From positions 62,001-126,000 of the forward strand of contig JBAOHQ010000008.1 in the NCBI GenBank assembly GCA_037045185.1: a stretch of 64,000 nt of DNA. Reading direction: 5' to 3'. Positions 49,130 to 58,314 of the stretch are shown in pieces. Origin of the DNA: JAKOUY01 sp037045185 (lineage in GTDB: Bacteria > Actinomycetota > Acidimicrobiia > Acidimicrobiales > Ilumatobacteraceae). Below the pieces are notes generated by a model. The model made no database searches. It was not told the DNA's origin and saw only the letters and a list, made by a program, of their open reading frames with translations. The translations under genes and the position numbers were made by a program. The stretch's first letter is position 1; each line of letters opens with the position of its first letter.

Positions 49130-49625
49130 GTGGCCCTCGTCCAGCACGTCCGCCACAACTCGCCGCGCCCGCTGGTGCGGCGCACCGCCCCGATCACGCC
49201 TGGCGACCTGCCCGAGCGCACCCCACTGCGGGTCGTCGAGCGCCGCCGGCGGGCCATCCACCTGCTCGTCGTCGGCGGCTTGGTGGTGTTCACCCTGATG
49301 ATCGGTGCGGCGTGGTTCCAGACCCAGCTGGCCCATCGCCAACGTGAGCCTCGATCGCCTCGATCGGCTGGTGCGCGTCGAGGCCGAGCGCAACGACGCG
49401 CTGCTCGCCGCCCGTGGGGAGTTGCTCGGCCCGGCCCGGCTGATCAACCGCGTCCAGGACCTCGGCATGGTGCCGGGCGCCAAGACGCGGACCCTGCGCG
49501 TCGACGCCGAGACCGTGGCCTACATCGAGATCTTCACTCCCCAGCCCTCCCGTCGAGCCGGGTCGGGCACGTTCGCCGGCGCCGACGAGGGCGCGGTGAA
49601 GGCGGCGGTTGGGGCCAACCCGTGA
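49130..49625 (+). CDS. ftsL: FtsL-like division protein (apparent frameshift)
   Basis: This is a small bitopic protein of about 164 residues. It has a basic N-terminal cytoplasmic part, one helix (AIHLLVVGGLVVFTLMIGAAW, residues 44-64) and an extracytoplasmic coiled coil (VSLDRLDRLVRVEAERNDAL). The frame breaks at the CCC run 49332-49334; deleting one C gives QLAIANVSLDRL and joins both parts. The restored stop TGA overlaps the ftsI GTG. Sequence similarity in FtsL is always low, so the call rests on topology and on position between rsmH and ftsI. Confidence 0.8.
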
Positions 49626-51979
49626 GCGGTCGCGACCGCCACCTGCGCCTCGTCGGCGACGACGGGCGTGGCCGACGTCGCCCGGCGGCGCGCCAGCGAC
49701 TCTCCCCGCCACCCGCTGCTCGCCGGCGCGGGCCGAAGCCCCCGCTCGGCAGTGCTGCCCAGCGGGCCGCGGTCGGGCGCCGCCGGCCGCCCGTCAACGA
49801 CGGGCGCCACGACGGGCGCGACGACGGGCGCGACGACGGGCGCGACGACGGGCGCGATGACCGGCGCGACGACGGGCGCGATGACCGGCGCGATGACCGG
49901 CGCGACCAGCCGGGCGATCGGCGTCCGGTCATCGGTCGCCCGTCCCGGGCCGGGTCGACCGGATCGACCGGATCGACCGGATCCACAGCCGGATCGCGGG
50001 CCGGGTCGCGGGCCGGGTCGCGGCCCGGGTCGCGGGCCAGGTCGCGCTCGGCAGGCCGTGGCGGCACGCCGATGAAGCGGCGCGTTCCCAAGCGCGGGCC
50101 GTTCGCCGGGCGTCACGCCACCACCGAGGTGACCTCCCGCCGGCGGTCAGCCGCCAAGCGCACCTTGCACGCTCCGGGCAAGCCCCTCGTCCGCCGGTCG
50201 GCTCGGCCGCCACGGCGCACGGGGCTGATCCTCAAGGCCGGGCAGACCAACGAACGGATGCGCGCCGTCTTCGTCGTCAGCACAGTGCTGCTGGTCGCCA
50301 TTCTGGTGCGCGTCGTGCTGTTGCAGACCGTTCAATCCGACGGGTTGCTCAAGGCGGCGCATTCGCAGCGGGTGACCGAGCGTGTCCTGCGGGCCCGGCG
50401 GGGCGCCATCTACGCCTCCAACGGCACGGCGCTGGCGGTCTCGGTGATGGCGCCCACCTTCTTCGCCAATCCCAAGCTGGTGAAGGGCGCGCCCGTCGCC
50501 GCAGCCGCGCTGGCCCGAGTGCTCAAGCTCAGCGATGCCAAGGAAGCGGCGCTGCGCACGGCGCTGGCCGACCACTCCAAGAGCTTCGTCTACGTCGCCC
50601 GCCAAGTCGACGGGGCAACCGCCGCAGCCATCGACGCGCTCAAGCTCTCCGGTGTGTCCAGCTACGACGAGCCGCGGCGCTCCCACCCGGCCGGTGACCT
50701 GGCCAACAGCATCGTCGGCATGACCGACATCGACGGCATGGGGACCGCTGGGCTGGAACTGTCCTACCAGGAACTGCTTGCCGGCACGGATGGCGAGCGG
50801 GTGCAGTTGCACGACCAGCGCGGCCGGACCATCGCCGGCATGGTCACCACGCAACTGGCTCAACCCGGCAGCGACATCACGCTCACCATCGATCCCGTCC
50901 TGCAGTACGACGTGGAGGCGGCGCTGCTCGACCAGGTCGACCGGCTCAAGGCCCGCGGTGGCACGGTCATCGTGATGGACACCAAGTCCGGCCGGGTGCT
51001 GGCGCTGGCCAACGCACGGCGCAACGCAGCTCAGGTCCCCGTGATCACCGCCGGCAACCTGGCGGCGGTCGAGGCCCATGATCCCGGCTCGGTGGCCAAG
51101 GCGTTCTCCGTGGCCGCCGCCGTCGACCAGGGTGCCGTGACGCCGACGTCGATGTTCCACGTCGAGCGGACCTGGATCTTCGATCCGGGTACGCAGTGGG
51201 AGCGCAAGATCCGTGACGCCGAGCCCCACCCGCTGGACATGAGCGTGCGCCAGATCGTCACCCTGTCGTCGAACATCGGCACGATGCGCATCGCCGAGAA
51301 GATCGGCCCGAAGGTGTTGAACGAGTACCACCGCTCGTTCGGCTTCGGCGCCTCGACGGGGACCGGACTGCCCAGCGAGACCAACGGCACCCTCAAGCCG
51401 TGGAACCAGCTGCAGGGATCGGAGAAGGCGACCGTCGCCTACGGCTACGGGCTCTCGGTCTCCTCCCTGCAACTGGTCGCCGCGATGAACACGCTGGCCA
51501 ACGGCGGCACCTACATCGCTCCGTCGGTGATCGCCAGCACGACCGACTCCTCCGGTGTCGTTCACCCCGCCGCCGAACCGGTGACCCGGCGGGTGGTCTC
51601 CGGGCAGACGGCCACGACGATGGCCGACCTGCTGACCGACGTGGTGTGCTACGGCACTGCCAAGGCGGCCCAGATCCCCGGTATCTCGGTCGCCGGGAAG
51701 ACGGGCACGGCCTACAAGCTGCAGGCCAACGGAACCTACGCCGCCGACGACGGCCGGACGCGCAGCTACTACTCCAGCTTCGTCGGGTACTTCCCCGCGG
51801 ACAACCCGCAGCTCACCATCCTGGTGTCGATCGACGAACCAGACGCCAACAGCAACGAGCGCTTTGGTGGGACGGCCGCCGCCCCGCTGTTCAAGCGTGT
51901 CGCGCTCACGTCCCTACAGCGCCTCGACGTCACACCGGTGGCCGGCGATCACGGCTGCCCGGCGCCGAAGAGACGCTGA
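49622..51979 (+). CDS. ftsI: Division transpeptidase FtsI (PBP3) with a long repeat-rich N-terminal tail
   Basis: The protein has 785 residues from GTG 49622 (GTGA overlap with ftsL). Residues 1-210 are an Arg/Gly/Asp/Ser-rich cytoplasmic tail built largely from three tandem-repeat arrays. A membrane helix follows (FVVSTVLLVAILVRVVLLQ), then the pedestal domain and the transpeptidase with SVAK (in DPGSVAKAFS), SSN (LSSNIGTMRI) and KTGT (VAGKTGTAYK). No PASTA domain is visible. ATG 50071 would give a normal-length protein of 635 residues; the longer start is preferred because every repeat upstream keeps the frame and no other gene fills 445 bp. Confidence 0.9.
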   Translation: MSGRDRHLRLVGDDGRGRRRPAARQRLSPPPAARRRGPKPPLGSAAQRAAVGRRRPPVNDGRHDGRDDGRDDGRDDGRDDRRDDGRDDRRDDRRDQPGDRRPVIGRPSRAGSTGSTGSTGSTAGSRAGSRAGSRPGSRARSRSAGRGGTPMKRRVPKRGPFAGRHATTEVTSRRRSAAKRTLHAPGKPLVRRSARPPRRTGLILKAGQTNERMRAVFVVSTVLLVAILVRVVLLQTVQSDGLLKAAHSQRVTERVLRARRGAIYASNGTALAVSVMAPTFFANPKLVKGAPVAAAALARVLKLSDAKEAALRTALADHSKSFVYVARQVDGATAAAIDALKLSGVSSYDEPRRSHPAGDLANSIVGMTDIDGMGTAGLELSYQELLAGTDGERVQLHDQRGRTIAGMVTTQLAQPGSDITLTIDPVLQYDVEAALLDQVDRLKARGGTVIVMDTKSGRVLALANARRNAAQVPVITAGNLAAVEAHDPGSVAKAFSVAAAVDQGAVTPTSMFHVERTWIFDPGTQWERKIRDAEPHPLDMSVRQIVTLSSNIGTMRIAEKIGPKVLNEYHRSFGFGASTGTGLPSETNGTLKPWNQLQGSEKATVAYGYGLSVSSLQLVAAMNTLANGGTYIAPSVIASTTDSSGVVHPAAEPVTRRVVSGQTATTMADLLTDVVCYGTAKAAQIPGISVAGKTGTAYKLQANGTYAADDGRTRSYYSSFVGYFPADNPQLTILVSIDEPDANSNERFGGTAAAPLFKRVALTSLQRLDVTPVAGDHGCPAPKRR
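49797..49904 (+). repeat. In-frame tandem repeat, 9 x 12 bp, in the ftsI tail
   Basis: Nine units of ACGACGGGCGCG type (three of them ATGACCGGCGCG) encode DDGR/DDRR repeats at residues 59-94 of FtsI. Confidence 0.92.
49952..49987 (+). repeat. In-frame tandem repeat, 4 x 9 bp, in the ftsI tail
   Basis: GGATCGACC-type units encode Gly-Ser-Thr repeats; first and last copies are imperfect. Confidence 0.9.
49988..50047 (+). repeat. In-frame tandem repeat, 5 x 12 bp, in the ftsI tail
   Basis: GCCGGGTCGCGG-type units, directly after the 9-bp array, encode Ala-Gly-Ser-Arg repeats. Confidence 0.9.
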
Positions 51980-53499
51980 TGGGCTGCACGCTCGACGAAC
52001 TGGTCGAGGCACTGGTCGAGGCACTGGCCCACCCACGGGCCCACCCACGGGCCGACCCGCTGGCCGACGCGAGCCCGCCCGTCGTCGTGGTCGCCGCGCC
52101 TGAGGGTGACGGCGACGGTGACGGCGACGGTGACGGCGACGGTGACGGCCCAGGTGGCGCGTGCGTGATCTCCGGGATCACGCACGACTCCCGGCGGGTG
52201 ACCCCCGGCTCGGTGTTCTGCTGCGTCCCCGGCGCCACGGCCGACGGTCATGACTATGCCGCCGCCGCGGTGGAGGCGGGTGCGATTGCGTTGCTCGTCG
52301 AGCGCGTGCTGCCCGTCGGCGTGGCCCAGGTCGTCGTCCCGTCGGTGCGCGTCGCCATGGGGTATTGCGCCGCCGCCGTCTTCGGCCACCCGGCCTCACG
52401 GCTGACCGTGGTGGGAGTGACCGGGACCAACGGCAAGACCACCGTGACCTCCCTGATCGCCGGAGTCCTGGCGGCCACCGGGCGCAGCGTCGGGATGATC
52501 GGAACGCTGACCGGCACGCACACCACGCCTGAGGCGCCCGACCTGCAGGCTGCCCTGGCCGGGTTCGTGGCCAGCGGCCGGGACACCGTGGCGATGGAGG
52601 TCAGCTCGCACGCGCTGGCGCTGCACCGGGTCAATGGCGCCCACTTCGACGTTGCGGTGTTCACCAATCTCGGACGCGATCACCTCGACCTGCACGAGAC
52701 GATGGAGCAGTACTTCGCCGCCAAAGCAGCGCTGTTCGAACCCCGCCTGTCGGCCCATGCGGTGATCAACGTGGACGACGTGCATGGCCGCCTGCTGGCC
52801 GACACGGTCACCATTCCGGTGACCCGGATCTCGCGCAGCGAGGCTACCGACGTGCAGGTTGGCGCGACGCGGCTGAGCTTCCAGTGGCGTGGTCAACGCT
52901 TCGACGTCCCCCTCGGCGGTGGGTTCAACGTCGACAACGCGATGGCCGCGGCGGCCGCGTGCGCGGTGCTCGGGGTGCCCCTCGCCGACATCGCCGCGGC
53001 GATGGCCGCGGTCCCGGCGGTGCCCGGCCGGTTCGAGGCCATCGAAGCTGGCCAGGGTTTCGACGTCGTCGTCGACTTCGCCCACACCCCCGACGGTCTC
53101 CACGCCGCCCTCCAGGCGGGCCGCGACGCCGTGCCCGGCAGGGTGATCGTGGTGTTCGGCGCCGGGGGGGACCGTGATCCGCACAAGCGCCCGCTGATGG
53201 GCGCAGCGGCGGCCCGGTGGGCCGATGTGATCGTCGTCACGTCGGATAACCCCAGGTCAGAGGACCCATCGGCGATCATCGATGCCATCGCCGCTGGCAT
53301 CCCGGCGAACTATCGTGGCCAGGTCGTCATCCAGCCGGATCGACGGACGGCGTTTGTCGAGGCATTCGCCCTGGCCACCGGCGGCGATCTGGTGATCATC
53401 GCCGGCAAGGGCCACGAGACGACCCAGACCGTGGGAACCAAGGTGTACGAATTCGATGACCGCGCTGTGGCGCGACAACTGCTGGAGACGGGACGATGA
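51979..53499 (+). CDS. murE: UDP-MurNAc-tripeptide synthetase (meso-DAP type)
   Basis: This is a 506-residue Mur ligase. The N-terminal domain is interrupted at residues 43-58 by a Gly-Asp repeat. The ATP loop is GVTGTNGKTTVT, the central domain has TNLGRDHLDLH, and the C-terminal domain has the DNPR motif (VVTSDNPRSEDP), which selects meso-diaminopimelate over lysine. ATG 51979 overlaps the ftsI stop (TGATG) and the stop overlaps the mraY ATG. The repeat makes the N-terminus slightly longer than usual. The next gene is mraY, with no murF between them. Confidence 0.96.
   Translation: MGCTLDELVEALVEALAHPRAHPRADPLADASPPVVVVAAPEGDGDGDGDGDGDGDGPGGACVISGITHDSRRVTPGSVFCCVPGATADGHDYAAAAVEAGAIALLVERVLPVGVAQVVVPSVRVAMGYCAAAVFGHPASRLTVVGVTGTNGKTTVTSLIAGVLAATGRSVGMIGTLTGTHTTPEAPDLQAALAGFVASGRDTVAMEVSSHALALHRVNGAHFDVAVFTNLGRDHLDLHETMEQYFAAKAALFEPRLSAHAVINVDDVHGRLLADTVTIPVTRISRSEATDVQVGATRLSFQWRGQRFDVPLGGGFNVDNAMAAAAACAVLGVPLADIAAAMAAVPAVPGRFEAIEAGQGFDVVVDFAHTPDGLHAALQAGRDAVPGRVIVVFGAGGDRDPHKRPLMGAAAARWADVIVVTSDNPRSEDPSAIIDAIAAGIPANYRGQVVIQPDRRTAFVEAFALATGGDLVIIAGKGHETTQTVGTKVYEFDDRAVARQLLETGR
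52105..52152 (+). repeat. In-frame tandem repeat, 4 x 12 bp, in murE
   Basis: GGTGACGGCGAC occurs three times, with a fourth variant copy, and encodes a Gly-Asp run in the N-terminal domain. Two shorter duplications, of GTCGAGGCACTG and of CCCACCCACGGG type, occur just upstream (52000-52045). Confidence 0.9.
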
Positions 53500-54569
53500 T
53501 CGCCCTGATGATCGCCGGCAGCGTGGCCATGGTGGTGTCGCTGGGCTTGACCCGGTGGCTGATCAGCTTCTTTCGCACCCGTGGGCGCGGCCAGCCGATC
53601 CTGGGCAAGGAGGACCTCGGCCCGGAGCATCACATGGCCAAGCAGGGCACCCCGACCATGGGCGGCCTGGCGATCATCGCCGCGGCGATGGTGGGCTGGG
53701 GCGTCGCCCACGTCCGGCGTGGTCTGGCGTTCTCCAATCAGGCGCTGATCATGTGGATCGGCATCCTCGCGATGGCCGCGATGGGCCTGCTCGACGACTA
53801 CATCAAGGTCAGCAAGCGCCACAACCGCGGCATCTTCTGGAAGAAGAAGAACGTCATCACCTTCGCGATGTCCATGGGATTGGCCTGGTGGCTGGTCTCG
53901 GTGACCAACATCAGCCAGACGCTCTCGCTGACCCGAGCCGACCTGCCGGGATGGAAGATCCCCACGGTCGTGTACGTGGTGCTGGCCGGGCTGATCATCT
54001 GGGCGACGACGAACGCGGTCAACGTCACCGACGGGCTCGACGGCCTGGCCGGTGGTTCGGCCCTGCTCGGGTTCCTGGCCTTCGCCGTGATCGCCTACTG
54101 GTCGTTCCGCTACCACGACGTCGAGGCCTACCGCTTCGCCTACGGCGCCACGGTCAACCCGCTCGATCTGGCGGCGACGGCTGCCGCCTTCGCCGGAGCG
54201 TGCGGTGGGTTCTTGTGGTTCAACGCCGCCCCGGCGCGCATCTTCATGGGTGACGTGGGCGCGCTCGGGATCGGCGCCTGCCTGGCGCTGCTGGCGCTCA
54301 CCACCAACACCCAGTTGCTGCTCATCCTGATCTGCGGGCTGAACGTGATGGAGGCTGGATCGGTGGCGGTGCAGATGACCGTCTTCAAGGCGTCGGGGCG
54401 CAAGCGCCGGCTGTTCAAGATGTCACCGATCCACCATCACTTCGAGCTGTCCGGATGGCCGGAGACCACCGTGATCATCCGCTTCTGGATCATCTCCGGG
54501 ATCTGCGTGGCCGGTGCCCTGGCGCTGTTCATCGGCGACTTCACCCGGCTGGACAAGCTGGGCCGATGA
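53496..54569 (+). CDS. mraY: Phospho-MurNAc-pentapeptide translocase
   Basis: This is a 357-residue polytopic membrane enzyme that makes lipid I. It has about ten helices and the family motifs KQGTPTMGGL, LLDDYIKVSKRHNRG, NAVNVTDGLDGLAGG and FMGDVGALGIGA, and the HHHFE sequence at the C-terminal loop (IHHHFELSGWPE). Stop-start overlaps of ATGA type link it to murE and murD. Confidence 0.97.
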   Translation: MIALMIAGSVAMVVSLGLTRWLISFFRTRGRGQPILGKEDLGPEHHMAKQGTPTMGGLAIIAAAMVGWGVAHVRRGLAFSNQALIMWIGILAMAAMGLLDDYIKVSKRHNRGIFWKKKNVITFAMSMGLAWWLVSVTNISQTLSLTRADLPGWKIPTVVYVVLAGLIIWATTNAVNVTDGLDGLAGGSALLGFLAFAVIAYWSFRYHDVEAYRFAYGATVNPLDLAATAAAFAGACGGFLWFNAAPARIFMGDVGALGIGACLALLALTTNTQLLLILICGLNVMEAGSVAVQMTVFKASGRKRRLFKMSPIHHHFELSGWPETTVIIRFWIISGICVAGALALFIGDFTRLDKLGR

Positions 54570-55975
54570 CTCGCACGCTCGTGTACGGGCTGGCTCTCGC
54601 CGGCGATGCCCTGGCCAGCGAACTGTGCCGGCGCGGCCACGAGGTGGTCGTCACCGACGACAGCCCGACACCGGCCAAACTGGCCAGGGCCGCCGAGCTG
54701 GGGGTCCGCTGGGTGGACGCGCCGGCCGGCGCGGCGACGGCGGCGTCCCTGCTCGGGTCGGTCGATCAGCTGTGCCCGGCGCCGGGAGTCCCCGAGACCC
54801 ATCCGGTCATCGTCGCCGCCGAGGCCGCCGGCGTGCCGATCCGCACGGAGATCGACCTGGCCTACGAGTTCGAGCAGGACCGCCCCGGCGGGCCGCGCCC
54901 GATCCTGGCCGTCACCGGCACCGACGGCAAGACGACCACCACACTGATGACCGCCCACCTGCTGAACACCGCAGGGCGGCGGGCGCTCGCCGTGGGCAAC
55001 ACCGAGGTGCCCTTCGTCGCCGAGCTGGGCAGCGATGCCGAGGTCTTCGTCGTCGAATGCAGCAGCTTCCGCCTGAACTGGCTGCGCTCGTTCCGCGCCG
55101 AGGCGTCGGTGTGGTTGAACTTCGCCCCCGACCACCTCAACTGGCACCGCGATCTCGCCGCCTACGAGCGGGCCAAGGCCAATCTGTGGGCCAACCTGCG
55201 GGCCACCGACGTCGCCGTCGGCGATGCCGGTGACCCCGTGGTGATGGCCAACCTGGCGCGCTGCGTGGGCCGGCACATCACCGTCGCCGCCGCCGGTCAC
55301 GCCGGTCACGCCGACTACCACCTCGACTACCACCTCGACTACCCCGTCGACTACCACGTCGACTACCACCTCGAAGACGGCGTGCTGATCGGCCCGCACG
55401 GGCCGATCTGCCACCGCTCGGCGATGAGCCGCGATCTGCCCCACGACGTCAGCAACGCCCTCGCCGCGGCGGCGATGGTCATCGAGTCCGGACTGCTCGA
55501 TGCGGCCCAGGTGGCCGCCGGGTTGGCCAGCTTCCGGCATCCGCCGCACCGCATCGAGTTCGTCGCCGACGTGGGTGGGGTCCGCTGGTACAACGACTCC
55601 AAGGCCACCAGCCCGCACGCCGCGCTGCCGGCCATCCGCAGCTTCCCCTCCGTGGTCCTCATCGCCGGTGGGCTGAACAAGGACCTCGACCTCGGCGAGC
55701 TGGCCGGCGGCGCCGACCATGTGCGCGCCGTGGTGGCCATCGGGCTCGCCGCCGGCGAGATCGAGGCCGCCTTTCACGGGGTACGCCCGGTCGTTCCGGT
55801 GACCACCTCGATGGCCGATGCCGTCGCCGCAGCCGCCCGCCTGGCCGAGCCGGGTGACACGGTGCTGCTGTCGCCGGCGTGCGCCAGCTTCGACTGGTAC
55901 CCGGGCGGCGGATACCCGGCGCGGGGCGAGGACTTCCGGCGGTGCGTGGCCGAACTGGCGGCGGTGCGCTCATGA
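54566..55975 (+). CDS. murD: UDP-MurNAc-L-alanine:D-glutamate ligase
   Basis: This is a 469-residue Mur ligase: ATP loop AVTGTDGKTTTT, ECSSFRLNW, NFAPDHLNWH and the C-terminal YNDSKATSPHAALPA and LSPACASFDWY. A Tyr/Asp/His repeat (residues 250-269), encoded by five 12-bp units, sits in a surface loop between the central and C-terminal domains. ATG 54566 overlaps the mraY stop. Confidence 0.95.
   Translation: MTRTLVYGLALAGDALASELCRRGHEVVVTDDSPTPAKLARAAELGVRWVDAPAGAATAASLLGSVDQLCPAPGVPETHPVIVAAEAAGVPIRTEIDLAYEFEQDRPGGPRPILAVTGTDGKTTTTLMTAHLLNTAGRRALAVGNTEVPFVAELGSDAEVFVVECSSFRLNWLRSFRAEASVWLNFAPDHLNWHRDLAAYERAKANLWANLRATDVAVGDAGDPVVMANLARCVGRHITVAAAGHAGHADYHLDYHLDYPVDYHVDYHLEDGVLIGPHGPICHRSAMSRDLPHDVSNALAAAAMVIESGLLDAAQVAAGLASFRHPPHRIEFVADVGGVRWYNDSKATSPHAALPAIRSFPSVVLIAGGLNKDLDLGELAGGADHVRAVVAIGLAAGEIEAAFHGVRPVVPVTTSMADAVAAAARLAEPGDTVLLSPACASFDWYPGGGYPARGEDFRRCVAELAAVRS
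55313..55372 (+). repeat. In-frame tandem repeat, 5 x 12 bp, in murD
   Basis: GACTACCACCTC-type units encode DYHL/DYPV/DYHV repeats. A 9-bp duplication GCCGGTCAC lies directly upstream. Confidence 0.92.
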
Positions 55976-57173
55976 GCACCAGCACCAGCGTGATCGGCGA
56001 CCGCCGCCGCTTGGCCCATGAGCGGGCGCTGGCCGCCCGCCGCCACCCGTCCGCGCCGCGGCGCCGCCAAGCCTGCGGCGTTGCCGTCGCGGTACTTCTA
56101 CATCCTGGCTGCCGTGCTGACGATCTTCGTGCTGCTCGGCCTGGTGATGGTGATGTCGGCCAGTTCGATCAGTGAGGTCAACCGCGGCCGCTCGCCGTGG
56201 CGGATCTTCCAGCGTCAGGCGATGTGGGCGGGTCTCGGCCTGGCCGGGCTGTGGGCGACGATGCGCGTCCCGCTGTCGGTGGTGCGCGCCAGCATCGCCC
56301 CGATCCTGGTGGCCTGCTTCGGGCTGATGTTCCTGCCGTTCGTGCCGGGCATCGGCCTGAACGTCAACGGGGCGCGGGCCTGGGTGGAGATCGGCCAGTT
56401 CACGTTCCAACCCTCGGAGTTCCTCAAGCTCGCCGTGCTGATGTTCAGCGCCCACCTGCTGGCCAAGCGGGAATCGGAGATGCACCTGCCGCGGCGCACC
56501 CTGTTCCCGGTACTCGTCGTCGGTGGGGTCGCAGCCGGGTTCTGCCTGGCCCAGGGTGACCTCGGCTCGGCCATCGTGCTGGCCGCGATCGTCTTCACGA
56601 TCTGCTTCATCGGCGGCGCACCGCTCTCGGCGCTCGGAGTGTCCGGCGCCGTGGGGGCCCTCAGCGCCCTCGGGTTCGCCCTGTCCACCCCGTACCGGCG
56701 GGACCGCTTCACGGCGTTCTTGGACATTGCCGCGGACAAGGACTACCTGAGCTACCAGACGTTCCAGGCGATGATCGCCCTGGCCAACGGAGGCTGGACC
56801 GGCCAGGGTGTCGGCCGCGGGGCCAGCAAGTTGGGCGACTACCTGCCGCTGGCCTACAGCGACTTCATCTTCGCCGTGATCGCCGAGGAGCTGGGCTTCC
56901 TCGGGGTCTTCGCCGTCGTCGGCGGCTTCATGGTCATGGCCTACTGCGGGATGCAGGTGGCCCTGGCCGCGCCCGATCGGTTCAGCAAGTTGGTGGCCGG
57001 TGGGGTCGTCAGCTGGTTCGTCGTCCAGGCGGTGATCAACATCGGTGGGGTCATCGGGCTGATGCCGGTGACCGGACTGACCTTGCCGTTCTTTTCCGGC
57101 AGGGGGAAGTTCGCTGTTCGCCACGATGACCGCCACGGGGCTGCTGCTCAACGTGGCCCGCACCCTGCGATGA
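55972..57173 (+). CDS. ftsW: Lipid II flippase/glycan polymerase FtsW (apparent frameshifts)
   Basis: This is a SEDS-family polytopic protein of about 400 residues. Helices start at FYILAAVLTIFVLLGLVMVMSAS; core motifs are GLNVNGARAWVEIG, QPSEFLKLAVL, GLMPVTGLTLPFFS and SDFIFAVIAEELGF. At the G run 57102-57106 the frame is lost; removing one G restores GSSLFATMTATGLLLNVARTLR and a TGA that overlaps the murG ATG. The start is uncertain: ATG 55972 overlaps the murD stop like other junctions here but needs a second indel before 56085; ATG 56018 is in frame without one but has no ribosome site. Confidence 0.85.
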
Positions 57174-58314
57174 GCGATCGGGCCTGCGTGGCCGTCATCA
57201 CCGGCGGGGGGACCGCCGGGCACGTCTTTCCCGCGTGCTGGCCATCGCCGAGGCGCTCGAAGCCACCGGGATCGAGCAAACCCGACTGCACTACGTCGGC
57301 ACCAAGCATGGCCGGGAACGTGAGCTGGTACCGCCCACTGGCCTGGCCGCCACCTATCTGGACGTCGTCGGCCTGCAGCGGTCCATCACCCTGCGCAACG
57401 CCGCCGTCGTCCCCAAGGCGATCGGGGCCACCATCGCCGCCCGCCGCCTGCTGCGCCGCCTGCGCCCGGGCGTCGTGGTCAACGTGGGCGGTTACGGCAG
57501 CTTCCCGGCGACCCTGGCCGCCCGGCTGGCCCGGATTCCCACGGTGATCGTCAGCTACGACCGCCAGCCCGGTCTGGTGTCGCGGCTGTTCGCCCGGGGG
57601 GCCACCGTGGTCGCGGTGGCCTTCCCCGGCTCGTCACTGCCCGGCGCCCAGCTCACCGGCGCCCCGGTGCGGCGTGCGGTCCTGGACGTCCAACGCCGAT
57701 CGGATCGGGCAGCGGCGCGCGACCTGCTCGGCGTGGCGGACGACCGCTTCGTCGTCGTCGTGGCCTGTGGATCGCACGGCTCCCAGGCGGTCAACCGCGC
57801 CGTCGACGGCGTGGTCCAGCAGTGGCGCTCCCGGCGTGATCTGTGTGTGATCCACGTCGTCGGCCCACGCAATCTGGCCGCTGCCGCGCCCTCGATCGAC
57901 GGCGAGGACGGCATCCTGTATCGCGTGATCGGATTCAGCGAGCAGATGCCAGCGCTGTACGCCGCGGCGGATCTGATGGTCACCCGAGGCGGCGCCGGTA
58001 CCGTCGCCGAGCTCGCCGCCATCGGGGCGCCGGCCATCGTCATCCCCTGGCCCGACGCCACCGATGATCACCAGGCCGAGAACGTCAGCGAGCTGGTCAG
58101 CCGTGGTGGCGCCGTGCTGATCGAGGAGTCCACGCTGACCGCGGCGACCCTGGCAGCCGAGATCGACCGGCTGCGCGCCGAGCCGGCGGCGTTGCGGACG
58201 ATGGAGGCCAGGGCCTTCGAGGTCGGGGCGCTCCACCGCTCGGGGACCTTGCCCGCAGCGATCCTTGGGGCGGCCGGGATCGACGCGCTCCCGGTGGCGG
58301 AGCCCGGCAGGTGA
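57170..58314 (+). CDS. murG: UDP-GlcNAc:lipid I transferase MurG (apparent frameshift)
   Basis: This is a GT-B enzyme of about 380 residues that completes lipid II. The N-terminus ITGGGTAGHVFPA breaks near 57230; with one added base it continues VLAIAEALEATG. The second half has TRGGAGTVAELAAIGAPAI and PWPDATDDHQAENV, the UDP-GlcNAc site. The usual HEQNxxPG acceptor loop reads SYDRQPG here (near 57555-57575), a notable departure. ATG 57170 overlaps the restored ftsW stop and the TGA overlaps the murC GTG. Confidence 0.9.

Noticed and set aside
50071..51979. ATG 50071 as the only ftsI start
   Set aside because: It would leave 445 bp without a gene, filled with repeats that all keep the upstream frame, and would break the GTGA overlap with ftsL. 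It is kept as an alternative, not the main call.
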